Shown piece by piece: positions 46,964 through 54,418 of a stretch of DNA of 54,418 nucleotides. Source of the stretch: Polynucleobacter meluiroseus (GTDB lineage: Bacteria > Pseudomonadota > Gammaproteobacteria > Burkholderiales > Burkholderiaceae); NCBI GenBank assembly GCA_945947155.1, contig CAMEXM010000004.1, forward strand, positions 1 to 54,418, in the 5' to 3' direction. The translations under genes and the position numbers were made by a program. A model generated the notes under the pieces. That model ran no database searches. It was given only the letters and a program-made list of their open reading frames with translations, and had not been told where the DNA came from. The number at the start of each line of letters is the position of its first letter. The stretch's first letter is position 1.

Positions 46964-47733
46964 CCGCTCTGCAGCTCATCGTCTTAGTAACGGCAGGCGC
47001 GGGTCTCTCAAGTGTTCTGATTGCGGCCAGCTTATCGCTGGGCGTTTTAGCAAAGCTCGTTGACCGCATGGTGAGCATTTCGGTTGGTATTTTGCTGGCT
47101 ACTGCCTTACTGCATTCCTTGCCGGAAGCGTTTGAGATGCCTGGCGTGGATGCCCATGTACTCTTTGGCGTGCTACTCGCAGGATTGCTGGGCTTCTTTT
47201 TGCTTGAGAAAGTAGCGCTTCTGCGCCATAGCCATCATCACGAAGGCGATGGCCACGATCACCACCATGGGCATGATGCAGAAGAGGCTGGTCAGAGTGG
47301 TTGGATGATTTTGATTGGTGATGGCATACATAATTTTGTGGATGGCGTGTTAATTGCTGCTGCATTTATGGTTGATTTTGAAGTGGGCATGTTTACCGCA
47401 ATTGCAATTGTGGCGCACGAGATTCCACAAGAGATTGGTGATTTTATTGTGCTGATTAATGCCGGTTTCTCACGCGCCCGTGCACTCCTCTACAACCTCA
47501 TTAGCGGCGCTCTATCGGTATTGGGCGGCGTGCTTGGGTATTACTTTTTGGAAAAAGCCAACACGGCAATGCCATATTTGCTGGTGATCGCCTCGAGCGG
47601 ATTTATTTACATTGCGGTGAGTGATTTAATTCCACAAATGCACCGCAGATCGCATTGGCAGGAGTCTTTGCGGCAAATCACCCTGATTGGCTGCGGCGTT
47701 GGTCTTGTGGTGCTGCTTTCGCGTGGACACTAG
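46960..47733 (+). CDS. ZIP family metal transporter
   Basis: The 257-residue membrane protein has eight hydrophobic segments, a histidine-rich cytosolic loop around residues 88-110 (HSHHHEGDGHDHHHGHD), and the metal-site helices IGDGIHNFVDGVLI and AHEIPQEIGDFIVLI. These mark a ZIP (ZupT/GufA-like) importer for zinc or another divalent cation. It is translationally coupled to the hydrolase upstream through a 4-nt overlap. Confidence 0.92.
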   Translation: MTALQLIVLVTAGAGLSSVLIAASLSLGVLAKLVDRMVSISVGILLATALLHSLPEAFEMPGVDAHVLFGVLLAGLLGFFLLEKVALLRHSHHHEGDGHDHHHGHDAEEAGQSGWMILIGDGIHNFVDGVLIAAAFMVDFEVGMFTAIAIVAHEIPQEIGDFIVLINAGFSRARALLYNLISGALSVLGGVLGYYFLEKANTAMPYLLVIASSGFIYIAVSDLIPQMHRRSHWQESLRQITLIGCGVGLVVLLSRGH

Positions 47734-47760
47734 ACGCCCGCATTAGTTTGATTTAGATTG

Positions 47761-48594
47761 CTAGGTCGCCACTGGCCGTTTTGGATCAGCGCACCACTCG
47801 CTCCAGCTGCCAACGTACAAATGGGACCCTGGTAAACCTGCAACTTCCATTGCTAATAGATTATGGCAAGCGGTCACACCAGAGCCGCACTGGTGAATCA
47901 CACTACTCGCTGATGTATTGCCCAGAAGTGTTTTAAATTCGGCGCGCAATGCATCGGGCGATTTAAATTGTCCGGCACTCAGATTGTGTTTGAAGAATCG
48001 ATTCAGTGCCCCTGGAATGTGGCCACCAATGGGATCTAAGGTTTCGTTTTCCCCGCGAAAGCGATCCTCAGTACGGGCATCAACAACGCATTGCCCTTGT
48101 GAATCAGTAAGCCAGTGTTCCATTGCATTCACGGTAACGGAGCCCATCCATTCCTGCGGCTCAATTGCAGCCTTTAATGGAGTTACAACGGGCGGAATCG
48201 TGCCGATCGAGCCATTCCATGCGCTGAGGCCGCCATCCAAGACTTGGGTATGCGTATGCCCACTGGCTTTAAGCATCCACCATAAGCGGCTTGCATAGAC
48301 CGAACCGTGATTATCGTAGGCAATCACGGTTGTCTTTGGATCAATGCCAAGGCGCTGCCTTGTATCTGCCCATGCCTTAGGGCTTGGAAGGGGGTGACGA
48401 CCGTTGCTACCTGTTTTTGGGGCAGAAAGCTCGTGATCCAGGTCGACGTAAATGGCGCCCAAAATATGCCCTACGTTATAGGCTTCACGACCTGCCTGCG
48501 GATTCGTTAAATCAAAGCGGCAGTCGCAGATCAGAATGTCGGCGCCGGTATTAACCAGCTCTTCCAATTGATTGGGTGTGATGAGTGGATGCAT
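47761..48594 (-). CDS. Tandem-rhodanese sulfurtransferase (SseA type)
   Basis: The 277-residue protein has two rhodanese domains. The first is degenerate; the second carries the active cysteine C236 in the loop CGSGVTAC, which favours 3-mercaptopyruvate sulfurtransferase (CGSGV) over thiosulfate sulfurtransferase. The linker contains DARTEDRFRGE. AAGGAG lies 8 nt before the ATG. It lies downstream of the Rieske oxygenase gene on the same strand, 67 nt apart. tusA in the window is another sulfur-relay protein. Confidence 0.9.
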   Translation of the reverse strand: MHPLITPNQLEELVNTGADILICDCRFDLTNPQAGREAYNVGHILGAIYVDLDHELSAPKTGSNGRHPLPSPKAWADTRQRLGIDPKTTVIAYDNHGSVYASRLWWMLKASGHTHTQVLDGGLSAWNGSIGTIPPVVTPLKAAIEPQEWMGSVTVNAMEHWLTDSQGQCVVDARTEDRFRGENETLDPIGGHIPGALNRFFKHNLSAGQFKSPDALRAEFKTLLGNTSASSVIHQCGSGVTACHNLLAMEVAGLPGSHLYVGSWSEWCADPKRPVAT

Positions 48595-48661
48595 AGCGCA
48601 AACTCCTTATGCGTAATCGGCAAGAAAAAATAGTCTACCGTGAATCAATCCGAGAGCCCAG

Positions 48662-49759
48662 TTAAAACTGCATCTCTCGGCGATACCATTCATGAAAATG
48701 CTGCATGCCGTCTTCCATTGGGCTTTGATAAGGACCCACTTCATTTACTCCCCGGGCGAGGAGTGCGGCACGACCCGCATCCATCCGCTCTGCAATCTCA
48801 TCATCCTCAATGCAGGTTTCCTTATAGGCAGCGCGCTCGGCTTCTACGAATTCCCGTTCAAATAGGGCGATTTCTTCGGGGTAGTAAAACTCCACAATAT
48901 TGCGGGTTTTATTGGGGCCCATAGGATGCAGTGTTGAAATACACAGTACGCCCGGATACCATTCAACCATCACATTAGGGTAGTAGGTCAGCCAAATGGC
49001 ACCATGCCGTGGCGGCTTATTGCCATGGTGGCGCAGCACCGCATCATGCCATTGGCGATACACGGGAGAGCCTGGATTGGCGAGGTTTTTATGGATGCCC
49101 ACCGTTTGTACGCTGTGCCAATCACCGAATTCCCAATGCAGATCTTCACACGATACAAATTGACCGAGCCCCGGATGAAAGGGCACCACATGGTAATCCT
49201 CGAGGTAAACCTCAATGAAGGTTTTCCAGTTGTAATTGCACTCATGTACCTCAACGTGATCGAGCATGTAGCCCGTAAAATCCAAATCGTCGGCAACGTC
49301 CAATTTGCCCAAGTCTTTTATAACATCACGCGGACCTTCAAACAGCATGCCTTGCCAGTTTTGCAAGGGAGATTTGCCTAAGTGCAAGCAGGGCTTGTCG
49401 CCAAAATGAGGGGCTCCTAACAATTGCCCCTCTAAGTCATAGGTCCAGCGGTGCAAAGGACAAACGATGGTGTCTACTTGGCCCGAGCCATTTAGCATGA
49501 GGGCTTGGCGATGGCGGCATACATTGGAGAGGAGTTCAACGCCTGCGCTATTTCGAACCAGCAGTCGTCCTTCGTTCTCGGCAGAAAGGGTGCGGTAGGA
49601 GCCTTGATCGGGGACCATTAATTGATGACCGACATAGCCCGGACCCTGCTTGAATAGCAGAGCCATTTCGCGCTGATATAGATCAGCGTCAAAGTAGGCC
49701 GAGACCGGCAACTGCAGATTGGACGGCGCAAGCTGCTGCGCGGTAGCCAGATTAGTCAT
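48662..49759 (-). CDS. Rieske-type aromatic ring-hydroxylating oxygenase, alpha subunit-like
   Basis: The 365-residue protein has an N-terminal Rieske domain with CRHRQALML and CPLHRWTYD (C-x-H and C-x2-H ligands) and a C-terminal catalytic domain with the mononuclear iron histidines in NWKTFIEVYLEDYHVVPFHPG. No beta subunit, ferredoxin or reductase gene is adjacent, so it is probably a homomeric Rieske oxygenase of the demethylase/monooxygenase kind; the substrate is unknown. The ATG at 49759 is chosen; a GTG lies 9 nt earlier. The leader holds a large inverted repeat (separate entry). Confidence 0.87.
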   Translation of the reverse strand: MTNLATAQQLAPSNLQLPVSAYFDADLYQREMALLFKQGPGYVGHQLMVPDQGSYRTLSAENEGRLLVRNSAGVELLSNVCRHRQALMLNGSGQVDTIVCPLHRWTYDLEGQLLGAPHFGDKPCLHLGKSPLQNWQGMLFEGPRDVIKDLGKLDVADDLDFTGYMLDHVEVHECNYNWKTFIEVYLEDYHVVPFHPGLGQFVSCEDLHWEFGDWHSVQTVGIHKNLANPGSPVYRQWHDAVLRHHGNKPPRHGAIWLTYYPNVMVEWYPGVLCISTLHPMGPNKTRNIVEFYYPEEIALFEREFVEAERAAYKETCIEDDEIAERMDAGRAALLARGVNEVGPYQSPMEDGMQHFHEWYRREMQF

Positions 49760-49805
49760 TCTCCCCACCCCCGAAAAAGTCAGCCGAAGCTAAGCGGAAC
49801 AACCA

Positions 49806-49853
49806 ATCCAACCATCGAAAGTTCGATATTGGATAGGAAGGAAGGCGATTATA
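49806..49853 (-). promoter_or_regulatory. Rieske gene promoter -10 and leader inverted repeat
   Basis: On the minus strand a perfect TATAAT lies at 49853-49848. Seven nt after the predicted start is an inverted repeat: ATCCAA (49806-49811) with TTGGAT (49829-49834), enclosing ATCGAA (49814-49819) with TTCGAT (49822-49827). It is 12 bp of pairing in total with a small internal bulge, and no T run follows, so it is not a terminator. Confidence 0.55.
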
Positions 49854-49964
49854 CCCACCGATTCCGAACCCTCGCTTTTATAGGAAGACCCTGCTTTAGT
49901 GGAAAATCAGGCATGATTTAGCCATACGAGCCATACAACCCCCTTATTTTTTTGGAAACTGCGC

Positions 49965-50198
49965 ATGCCAGCAAAAAAATCCGATGCCATCCCAAGTGGC
50001 ACAGAGATCCAAATTGACCCAGCCCTGCGCTATGAGCAGGCGGTAAAGGAACTCGAAAAACTAATTACCGATATGGAGTCAGGTCAATTTTCGCTTGAAG
50101 AAACGTTAGCCGCCTATCAACGCGGCGCCGCTTTATTGCGCCATTGCCAGGGTGTATTGGCGCAAGTCGAGCAGCAGGTTCGGGTATTTGAGGCTTGA
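49965..50198 (+). CDS. xseB: Exodeoxyribonuclease VII small subunit
   Basis: The 77-residue protein has the XseB core YEQAVKELEKLITDMESGQ and LEETLAAYQRGAALLRHCQ; it binds XseA to form the single-strand nuclease. It is the first gene of xseB-ispA-dxs, the same order as in E. coli. GGAAA precedes the ATG. xseA is not in the window. Confidence 0.95.
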   Translation: MPAKKSDAIPSGTEIQIDPALRYEQAVKELEKLITDMESGQFSLEETLAAYQRGAALLRHCQGVLAQVEQQVRVFEA

Positions 50199-50202
50199 TG
50201 CA

Positions 50203-51087
50203 ATGACATTTGATTTTGGGGTGTGGTTGCAGGCAGGCTCATTACGCGCCGAAGCGGCGCTTGACCTGCGTCTGGATTCTGCCCAATTACTACCGCAACG
50301 CCTCCATGAGGCCATGCGCTATGCCGCCCAAGGTGGCGGTAAACGGATTCGTCCTTTATTGGTGTTTGCTGCAGGTGAACTGGGTAATTCCAATCCCGAG
50401 GTGCTCGATGCAGCCGCCGCCGCCATCGAGATGATTCATGCCTATTCCTTAGTGCACGATGATCTGCCGTGCATGGACAATGATGATTTGCGTCGCGGTC
50501 GTCCTACGGTACACAAAGCATTTGATGAGGCTACGGCGCTCTTAGTTGGTGATGCCCTGCAAACCAAAGCATTCGAGGTATTGGTGGGCACCCAAGGCAC
50601 AGCCGAGATGCGCTTGTCACTCATCGGCGAACTCAGTAAAGCCTCGGGCTCGCTTGGTATGGCGGGTGGTCAAGCGATTGATTTGGAGAGCGTGGGCCAA
50701 AAAATCGATCTCGCTGCCCTCAAGCAAATGCACGCCATGAAAACCGGCGCTTTGCTTAGCTGTGCAGTGCGGATGGGCGCAATTGCAGCCGAGCTGGATG
50801 CAACTGCGCTCGCTCAATTGACGCAATACTCGACTGCGCTTGGGCTTGCCTTTCAGGTCGTAGACGATGTCTTGGACGCAACGGCCGATAGCCAAACCTT
50901 AGGTAAAACAGCCGGTAAAGATGCGGCAGACGATAAGCCAACCTACGTTACGCTGATGGGCTTAGAGTATGCTAAAAACCAGGCCAAGGAATTGCAAGCC
51001 CAGGCTTTAGATAGCCTTAGCGCTTTTGGCCCTAAAGCAGATGCACTGCGCGCACTTGCGCGGCTGGTAGTAGAGCGCACACACTAA
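50203..51087 (+). CDS. ispA: Farnesyl diphosphate synthase (polyprenyl synthetase)
   Basis: The 294-residue protein has the first aspartate-rich motif in YSLVHDDLPCMDNDD (DDxxxxD, near residues 85-95), GGKRIRPLL for pyrophosphate binding, and the second motif in QVVDDVLDATAD. The short form of the first motif fits farnesyl/geranyl product length. The ATG at 50203 is 4 nt past the xseB stop; an in-frame TTG at 50152 lies inside xseB. dxs follows after 37 nt. Confidence 0.95.
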   Translation: MTFDFGVWLQAGSLRAEAALDLRLDSAQLLPQRLHEAMRYAAQGGGKRIRPLLVFAAGELGNSNPEVLDAAAAAIEMIHAYSLVHDDLPCMDNDDLRRGRPTVHKAFDEATALLVGDALQTKAFEVLVGTQGTAEMRLSLIGELSKASGSLGMAGGQAIDLESVGQKIDLAALKQMHAMKTGALLSCAVRMGAIAAELDATALAQLTQYSTALGLAFQVVDDVLDATADSQTLGKTAGKDAADDKPTYVTLMGLEYAKNQAKELQAQALDSLSAFGPKADALRALARLVVERTH

Positions 51088-51096
51088 CTATTTTTT

Positions 51097-51118
51097 AACT
51101 ACGTTCTAACTACGTTCT
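51097..51118. repeat. Tandem 11-bp direct repeat before dxs
   Basis: AACTACGTTCT occurs twice back to back between ispA and dxs, ending 6 nt before the dxs ATG. Probably a small duplication in the spacer. Confidence 0.7.
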
Positions 51119-51124
51119 AAAACG

Positions 51125-53005
51125 ATGATGTTAAATACGATTAATGATCCTGCTGATTTGCGTAAATTGGAACGCGAGGCACTGCCAGCCCTTGCCGATG
51201 AACTGCGTCAATTTGTCATTGATTCGGTATCCAAAACCGGCGGACACTTATCGTCCAACTTAGGCACGGTCGAGTTATCGATTGCGCTGCATTACGTCTT
51301 TGATACGCCGCGCGATCGCATTGTTTGGGATGTGGGGCATCAAAGTTACCCCCATAAAATCTTGACGGGTCGCCGCGAGCGGATGAATACCTTGCGGCAA
51401 TTTAATGGGCTCTCTGGATTTCCGCGACGCGCAGAAAGTGAATACGATACGTTCGGAACCGGTCATTCCTCGACTAGTATTTCTGCGGCCATGGGCATGG
51501 CCAGAGCGGCGCAAACCAAAGGTGAGAAACGGGTTGCGGTTGCAATCATTGGCGATGGCGCCATGAGTGCTGGAATGCCGTTTGAAGCGATGAATAATGC
51601 TGGCGTTTACGATGATTTGCCTTTGATCGTGATTCTGAACGACAACGACATGTCGATTTCTCCCGCGGTAGGGGCGCTCAATCGCTATCTCGCGCGTCTG
51701 CTCAGTGGCAATATTTATTCTGCAACCAAGAAGGGCATTGATAGCGTTTTATCGATTGCGCCGCCATTACGTGAGTTTGCTAAACGGCTCGAAGACCACG
51801 CCAAGGGCATGGTATCGCCATCGACGATTTTTGAAGAATTTGGTTTTAACTATTTTGGTCCGATCGACGGCCACGATTTAGACGCACTACTCCCTATGCT
51901 GCAAAACGTACGACGACTCGCCCTGGAAGGCGGCGGTCCACAGTTCCTGCATGTGGTTACACGTAAAGGCCAAGGGTATATGTTGGCGGAAGCCGATCCA
52001 GTTCTGTATCACGGCCCCGGCAAATTTAATCCCTCTGAAGGCATTCAAAAAACTAGCAACACCAAGCAAACCTTTACACAGGTATTTGGTGAGTGGTTAT
52101 GCGATATGGCGCATGCTGATCCGCTACTGGTTGGCATTACGCCTGCGATGCGCGAAGGATCGGGTCTGGTTGAGTTTGAAAAGCGCTTCCCCGATCGCTA
52201 CTACGACGTTGGCATTGCAGAACAGCACGCCGTCACCTTTGCTGCTGGTATGGCCTGTGAAGGCATGAAGCCGGTAGTGGCTATTTATTCCACCTTTTTG
52301 CAGCGGGCATACGACCAGCTGATTCATGATGTGGCGATTCAGAACTTGCCAGTGGTGTTTGCGCTCGATCGTGCTGGGCTGGTGGGCGCCGATGGTGCAA
52401 CCCACGCGGGTGCATATGACATTCCCTTCTTGCGTTGCATACCCAATATGCTGGTGATGACACCGGCCGATGAAGCCGAGTGCCGCGACTTACTCACCAC
52501 GGCTTATCGGCAACCGCACCCAAGTGCTGTACGTTACCCGCGGGGATCCGGGGCCGGCGTTAAGCCTTCGGCTGAATTGCGTAGCTTACCTTTGGGTAAG
52601 GGCGAGGTACGCCGTGAGTCGACTGCAGTTGCTGGAAAGCGACTTGTGATTTTGGCCTTTGGAACATTGCTTTACCCTGCCCTCGATGTAGGCGAGCTAC
52701 TTAATGCGACCGTAGTGAATATGCGCTTTGTAAAACCCTTGGACGTGGATTTACTGAAAGCAGTTGCGACTAGCCACGACTACCTCGTCACGATCGAAGA
52801 CGGCGCCATGATGGGGGGCGCTGGCAGCGCTTGCTTAGAGGCGCTAATCCAATTGAATATCCATAAACCAGTATTGCAATTGGGCTTGAAGGATGAATTC
52901 ATTGAGCATGGTGATTACAACTTATTAATGTCACGTTGCGGTCTGGATACCGATGGCATTAAGACTTCAATTGCTACGCGCTTTCCAAAGTTAAGCGGCA
53001 GTTAA
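51125..53005 (+). CDS. dxs: 1-deoxy-D-xylulose-5-phosphate synthase
   Basis: Dxs condenses pyruvate and glyceraldehyde-3-phosphate, with thiamine diphosphate, to begin the MEP isoprenoid pathway. The 626-residue protein has [20 protein letters not shown] near residue 40, the ThDP/Mg motif [18 protein letters not shown] near 142, and the transketolase pyrimidine domain with [17 protein letters not shown]. An ATG follows directly (51128) as an alternative start. It closes xseB-ispA-dxs. Its last 15 nt overlap the convergent tsaD. Confidence 0.97.
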   Translation: MMLNTINDPADLRKLEREALPALADELRQFVIDSVSKTGGHLSSNLGTVELSIALHYVFDTPRDRIVWDVGHQSYPHKILTGRRERMNTLRQFNGLSGFPRRAESEYDTFGTGHSSTSISAAMGMARAAQTKGEKRVAVAIIGDGAMSAGMPFEAMNNAGVYDDLPLIVILNDNDMSISPAVGALNRYLARLLSGNIYSATKKGIDSVLSIAPPLREFAKRLEDHAKGMVSPSTIFEEFGFNYFGPIDGHDLDALLPMLQNVRRLALEGGGPQFLHVVTRKGQGYMLAEADPVLYHGPGKFNPSEGIQKTSNTKQTFTQVFGEWLCDMAHADPLLVGITPAMREGSGLVEFEKRFPDRYYDVGIAEQHAVTFAAGMACEGMKPVVAIYSTFLQRAYDQLIHDVAIQNLPVVFALDRAGLVGADGATHAGAYDIPFLRCIPNMLVMTPADEAECRDLLTTAYRQPHPSAVRYPRGSGAGVKPSAELRSLPLGKGEVRRESTAVAGKRLVILAFGTLLYPALDVGELLNATVVNMRFVKPLDVDLLKAVATSHDYLVTIEDGAMMGGAGSACLEALIQLNIHKPVLQLGLKDEFIEHGDYNLLMSRCGLDTDGIKTSIATRFPKLSGS

Positions 53006-54043
53006 GTCCCAGCGTGGCTTCACGTCAAATGCCGCTGTATTGCTGTCTTGATGGCCAGCGAGCAAACGCAAGGCCCCCGCAAATGCAATCATCACGCCGT
53101 TGTCGGTGCATAGCTGCAGCGGCGGGTAATGCACTTGAAACTGATCGCGCAGGGCGCGTGCATTGAGCGCCGCTCGCAGTTGTTTGTTAGCACCCACTCC
53201 GCCAGCCAATACCAAATCCCGATATCCCGTTTGTTGCATGGCTTTGGCCGACTTCTGTACCAGCACATCGACTAGAGACTCGACAAAGGCATGGGCTAGA
53301 TCGGCTTCAAACTGGGCTTTGTCGTCTGGGATGGCAGGGCTAAAGCGATTGACTTGATTTAGGACGGCTGTTTTGAGCCCTGAAAATGAAAAATCCAAGT
53401 CGCCCGAATGGAGCATCGGCCGGGGCAAATCAAAGCGCCCTGGCTTGCCACGTTCTGCCAAGAGCGATACCGCAGCGCCGCCGGGGTAATCCAATCCTAA
53501 TAATTTGGCCGTTTTATCAAAGGCCTCGCCAGCAGCATCATCGACGGTCTCGCCAAGCAGTTGATATTGCCCCACGCCTTCCACTCCCATGAGCTGGGTG
53601 TGACCGCCCGATACCAAGAGGGCAACAAAGGGAAACCGGGGGGCAGTTTCACCCAAAAGGGGGGAAAGCAGGTGGCCCTCGAGGTGGTGCACCCCAATCG
53701 ATGGCTTTTCTAAAGCAAGCGCCAGAGACCGACCAAAGGCGGTGCCGACCAACAGGGCGCCAGCTAGCCCAGGACCTTGGGTATAGGCAATGGCATCAAT
53801 TGACTCGAGCGGCAGGCTAGCCTCTGCCAAAGCCTGCTCAAGCAGGGGTAAAACCCGCCGAATATGGTCTCTGGAGGCTAATTCGGGGACAACACCCCCG
53901 TATTCACGGTGCATGGCAACTTGAGAGTGGAGGGCCTGGCCTAATATGCCTAGGCCGGCCGCTTGGCTCGCTTCCCAGTTTTTTGTGTCATAAACCGCTA
54001 TTCCGGTCTCATCACAGGAAGTTTCTATGCCCAAAACGATCAT
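52991..54043 (-). CDS. tsaD: tRNA N6-adenosine threonylcarbamoyltransferase
   Basis: TsaD transfers threonylcarbamoyl to A37 of ANN-reading tRNAs in the TsaBDE complex. The 350-residue protein begins [20 protein letters not shown], has the metal histidines H120 and H124 in [21 protein letters not shown], and the ASKHA phosphate loop [14 protein letters not shown]. The length is normal. It is divergent from rpsU, a very common pairing. Confidence 0.97.
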   Translation of the reverse strand: MIVLGIETSCDETGIAVYDTKNWEASQAAGLGILGQALHSQVAMHREYGGVVPELASRDHIRRVLPLLEQALAEASLPLESIDAIAYTQGPGLAGALLVGTAFGRSLALALEKPSIGVHHLEGHLLSPLLGETAPRFPFVALLVSGGHTQLMGVEGVGQYQLLGETVDDAAGEAFDKTAKLLGLDYPGGAAVSLLAERGKPGRFDLPRPMLHSGDLDFSFSGLKTAVLNQVNRFSPAIPDDKAQFEADLAHAFVESLVDVLVQKSAKAMQQTGYRDLVLAGGVGANKQLRAALNARALRDQFQVHYPPLQLCTDNGVMIAFAGALRLLAGHQDSNTAAFDVKPRWDLTAA

Positions 54044-54057
54044 TTTTAGTTAAGCCG

Positions 54058-54066
54058 TGCTAGAAT
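54058..54066 (+). promoter_or_regulatory. Extended -10 promoter of rpsU
   Basis: TGCTAGAAT is an extended -10 (TGn followed by TAGAAT), 50 nt before the rpsU ATG; the start would be near 54073, with a leader of about 44 nt. The -35 region is not evident, as is usual for extended -10 promoters. Confidence 0.6.
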
Positions 54067-54116
54067 CCGTGATTGAGTTAATTTCGATTATTCGAGCATA
54101 TACGAGTTAAACCAGC

Positions 54117-54329
54117 ATGACTACAGTCCGCCTCCGCGAAAACGAGCCTTTTGAAGTGGCATTACGCCGTTTCAAGCGCACCATTGAAAAAAACGGTCTT
54201 TTGACCGACTTGCGTGCCCGCGAGTTTTATGAAAAGCCAACCGCTGAGCGCAAGCGTAAAAAAGCGGCCGCTGCAAAACGCCATTACAAGCGTATTCGCA
54301 GCCAGATGTTGCCCAAAAAGCTCTACTAA
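54117..54329 (+). CDS. rpsU: Small ribosomal subunit protein S21
   Basis: The 70-residue basic protein [20 protein letters not shown] with [16 protein letters not shown] near the end is S21, which sits near the anti-Shine-Dalgarno end of 16S rRNA and helps initiation on mRNAs with ribosome sites. It is divergent from tsaD and followed by a strong terminator, so it looks monocistronic within the window. Confidence 0.98.
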   Translation: MTTVRLRENEPFEVALRRFKRTIEKNGLLTDLRAREFYEKPTAERKRKKAAAAKRHYKRIRSQMLPKKLY

Positions 54330-54377
54330 TAGGGCAGCCCTAATACAGGCACTCCATTCATCCGAGTTGCCAACAAG

Positions 54378-54416
54378 CCCGCTGACGGTAAAACGCAGCG
54401 GGTTTTTGTTTTTTTG
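54378..54416 (+). terminator. Terminator of rpsU
   Basis: CCCGCTG (54378-54384) pairs with CAGCGGG (54396-54402) around an 11-nt loop, followed by TTTTTGTTTTTTT. Confidence 0.88.
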
Positions 54417-54418
54417 TT

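Noticed and set aside
49760..49964. tRNA or small RNA in the Rieske/xseB spacer
   Set aside because: The inverted repeat lacks a cloverleaf and there is no terminator behind it; it fits a leader or operator better.
1..54418. CRISPR arrays, prophage, insertion sequences, defence or toxin-antitoxin systems
   Set aside because: No regularly spaced repeats, integrase, transposase or phage genes are visible, and almost every base is covered by recognisable core genes.

Overview
The window looks like chromosome of a Polynucleobacter-like betaproteobacterium (Burkholderiaceae). This rests on the gene families and local orders: murJ-rpsT-DUF3579-argF-argG, clpS-clpA, coaBC-dut, ribF-ileS-lspA, xseB-ispA-dxs, a BPSS1780-type membrane protein, DUF2782 and DUF3579 proteins, and a choline-kinase-fold homoserine kinase. 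The layout is very compact, with convergent genes 1-6 nt apart or overlapping and many divergent starts within 40 nt. Base composition looks moderate by eye. I assign the genus by recognition, not by a search.

Layout. 1-5.0 kb: partial AI-2E family transporter, purM, then miaA / SirB1-like protein / murJ on the minus strand. 5.2-9.4 kb: rpsT, DUF3579, argF, argG, ppnP, a DUF192 lipoprotein-sized exported protein, and a cold-shock gene with a long leader. 9.6-12.3 kb: clpS-clpA. 12.4-18.4 kb, minus strand: coaBC-dut and ribF-ileS-lspA. 18.5-21.8 kb: purN-rsmB and a fatty acid desaturase. 21.9-26.9 kb: rpmB-rpmG, radC, fkpB-ispH, argD and a ferredoxin-type reductase. 26.9-31.7 kb: NAD-dependent epimerase, glnS and tctBA. 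31.8-38.6 kb: alaS, tusA, galU and valS. 38.6-43.1 kb: uvrD, then DUF2782-thrB-BPSS1780. 43.2-49.8 kb: polA, a Tat-exported dienelactone-hydrolase-like enzyme coupled to a ZIP transporter, a rhodanese-type sulfurtransferase and a Rieske oxygenase. 50-54.4 kb: xseB-ispA-dxs, tsaD and rpsU.

How it fits together. This is core metabolism and information processing: purine synthesis (purM, purN), arginine synthesis (argF, argG, argD), isoprenoid synthesis (dxs, ispH, ispA), four aminoacyl-tRNA synthetases (ileS, glnS, alaS, valS), tRNA/rRNA modification (miaA, tsaD, rsmB, tusA), ribosomal proteins (S20, S21, L28, L33), DNA repair/replication (polA, uvrD, radC, xseB, dut), protein turnover (clpS, clpA) and envelope functions (murJ, lspA, galU). 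I see no tRNA/rRNA gene, CRISPR array, insertion sequence, prophage or defence island. No gene-free stretch exceeds 300 nt; the longest is the cspA-clpS divergent region (287 nt).

The most interesting signal is in the control regions rather than the genes. At eight loci a -10-like hexamer (TATAAT or one mismatch) ends exactly 6 or 7 nt before the start codon, which predicts leaderless mRNAs. At two divergent pairs (valS/uvrD and ribF/purN) one short AT-rich block can serve as the -10 element for both directions. Perfect or near-perfect palindromes lie in the tctBA and Rieske-gene leaders and between radC and rpmB.
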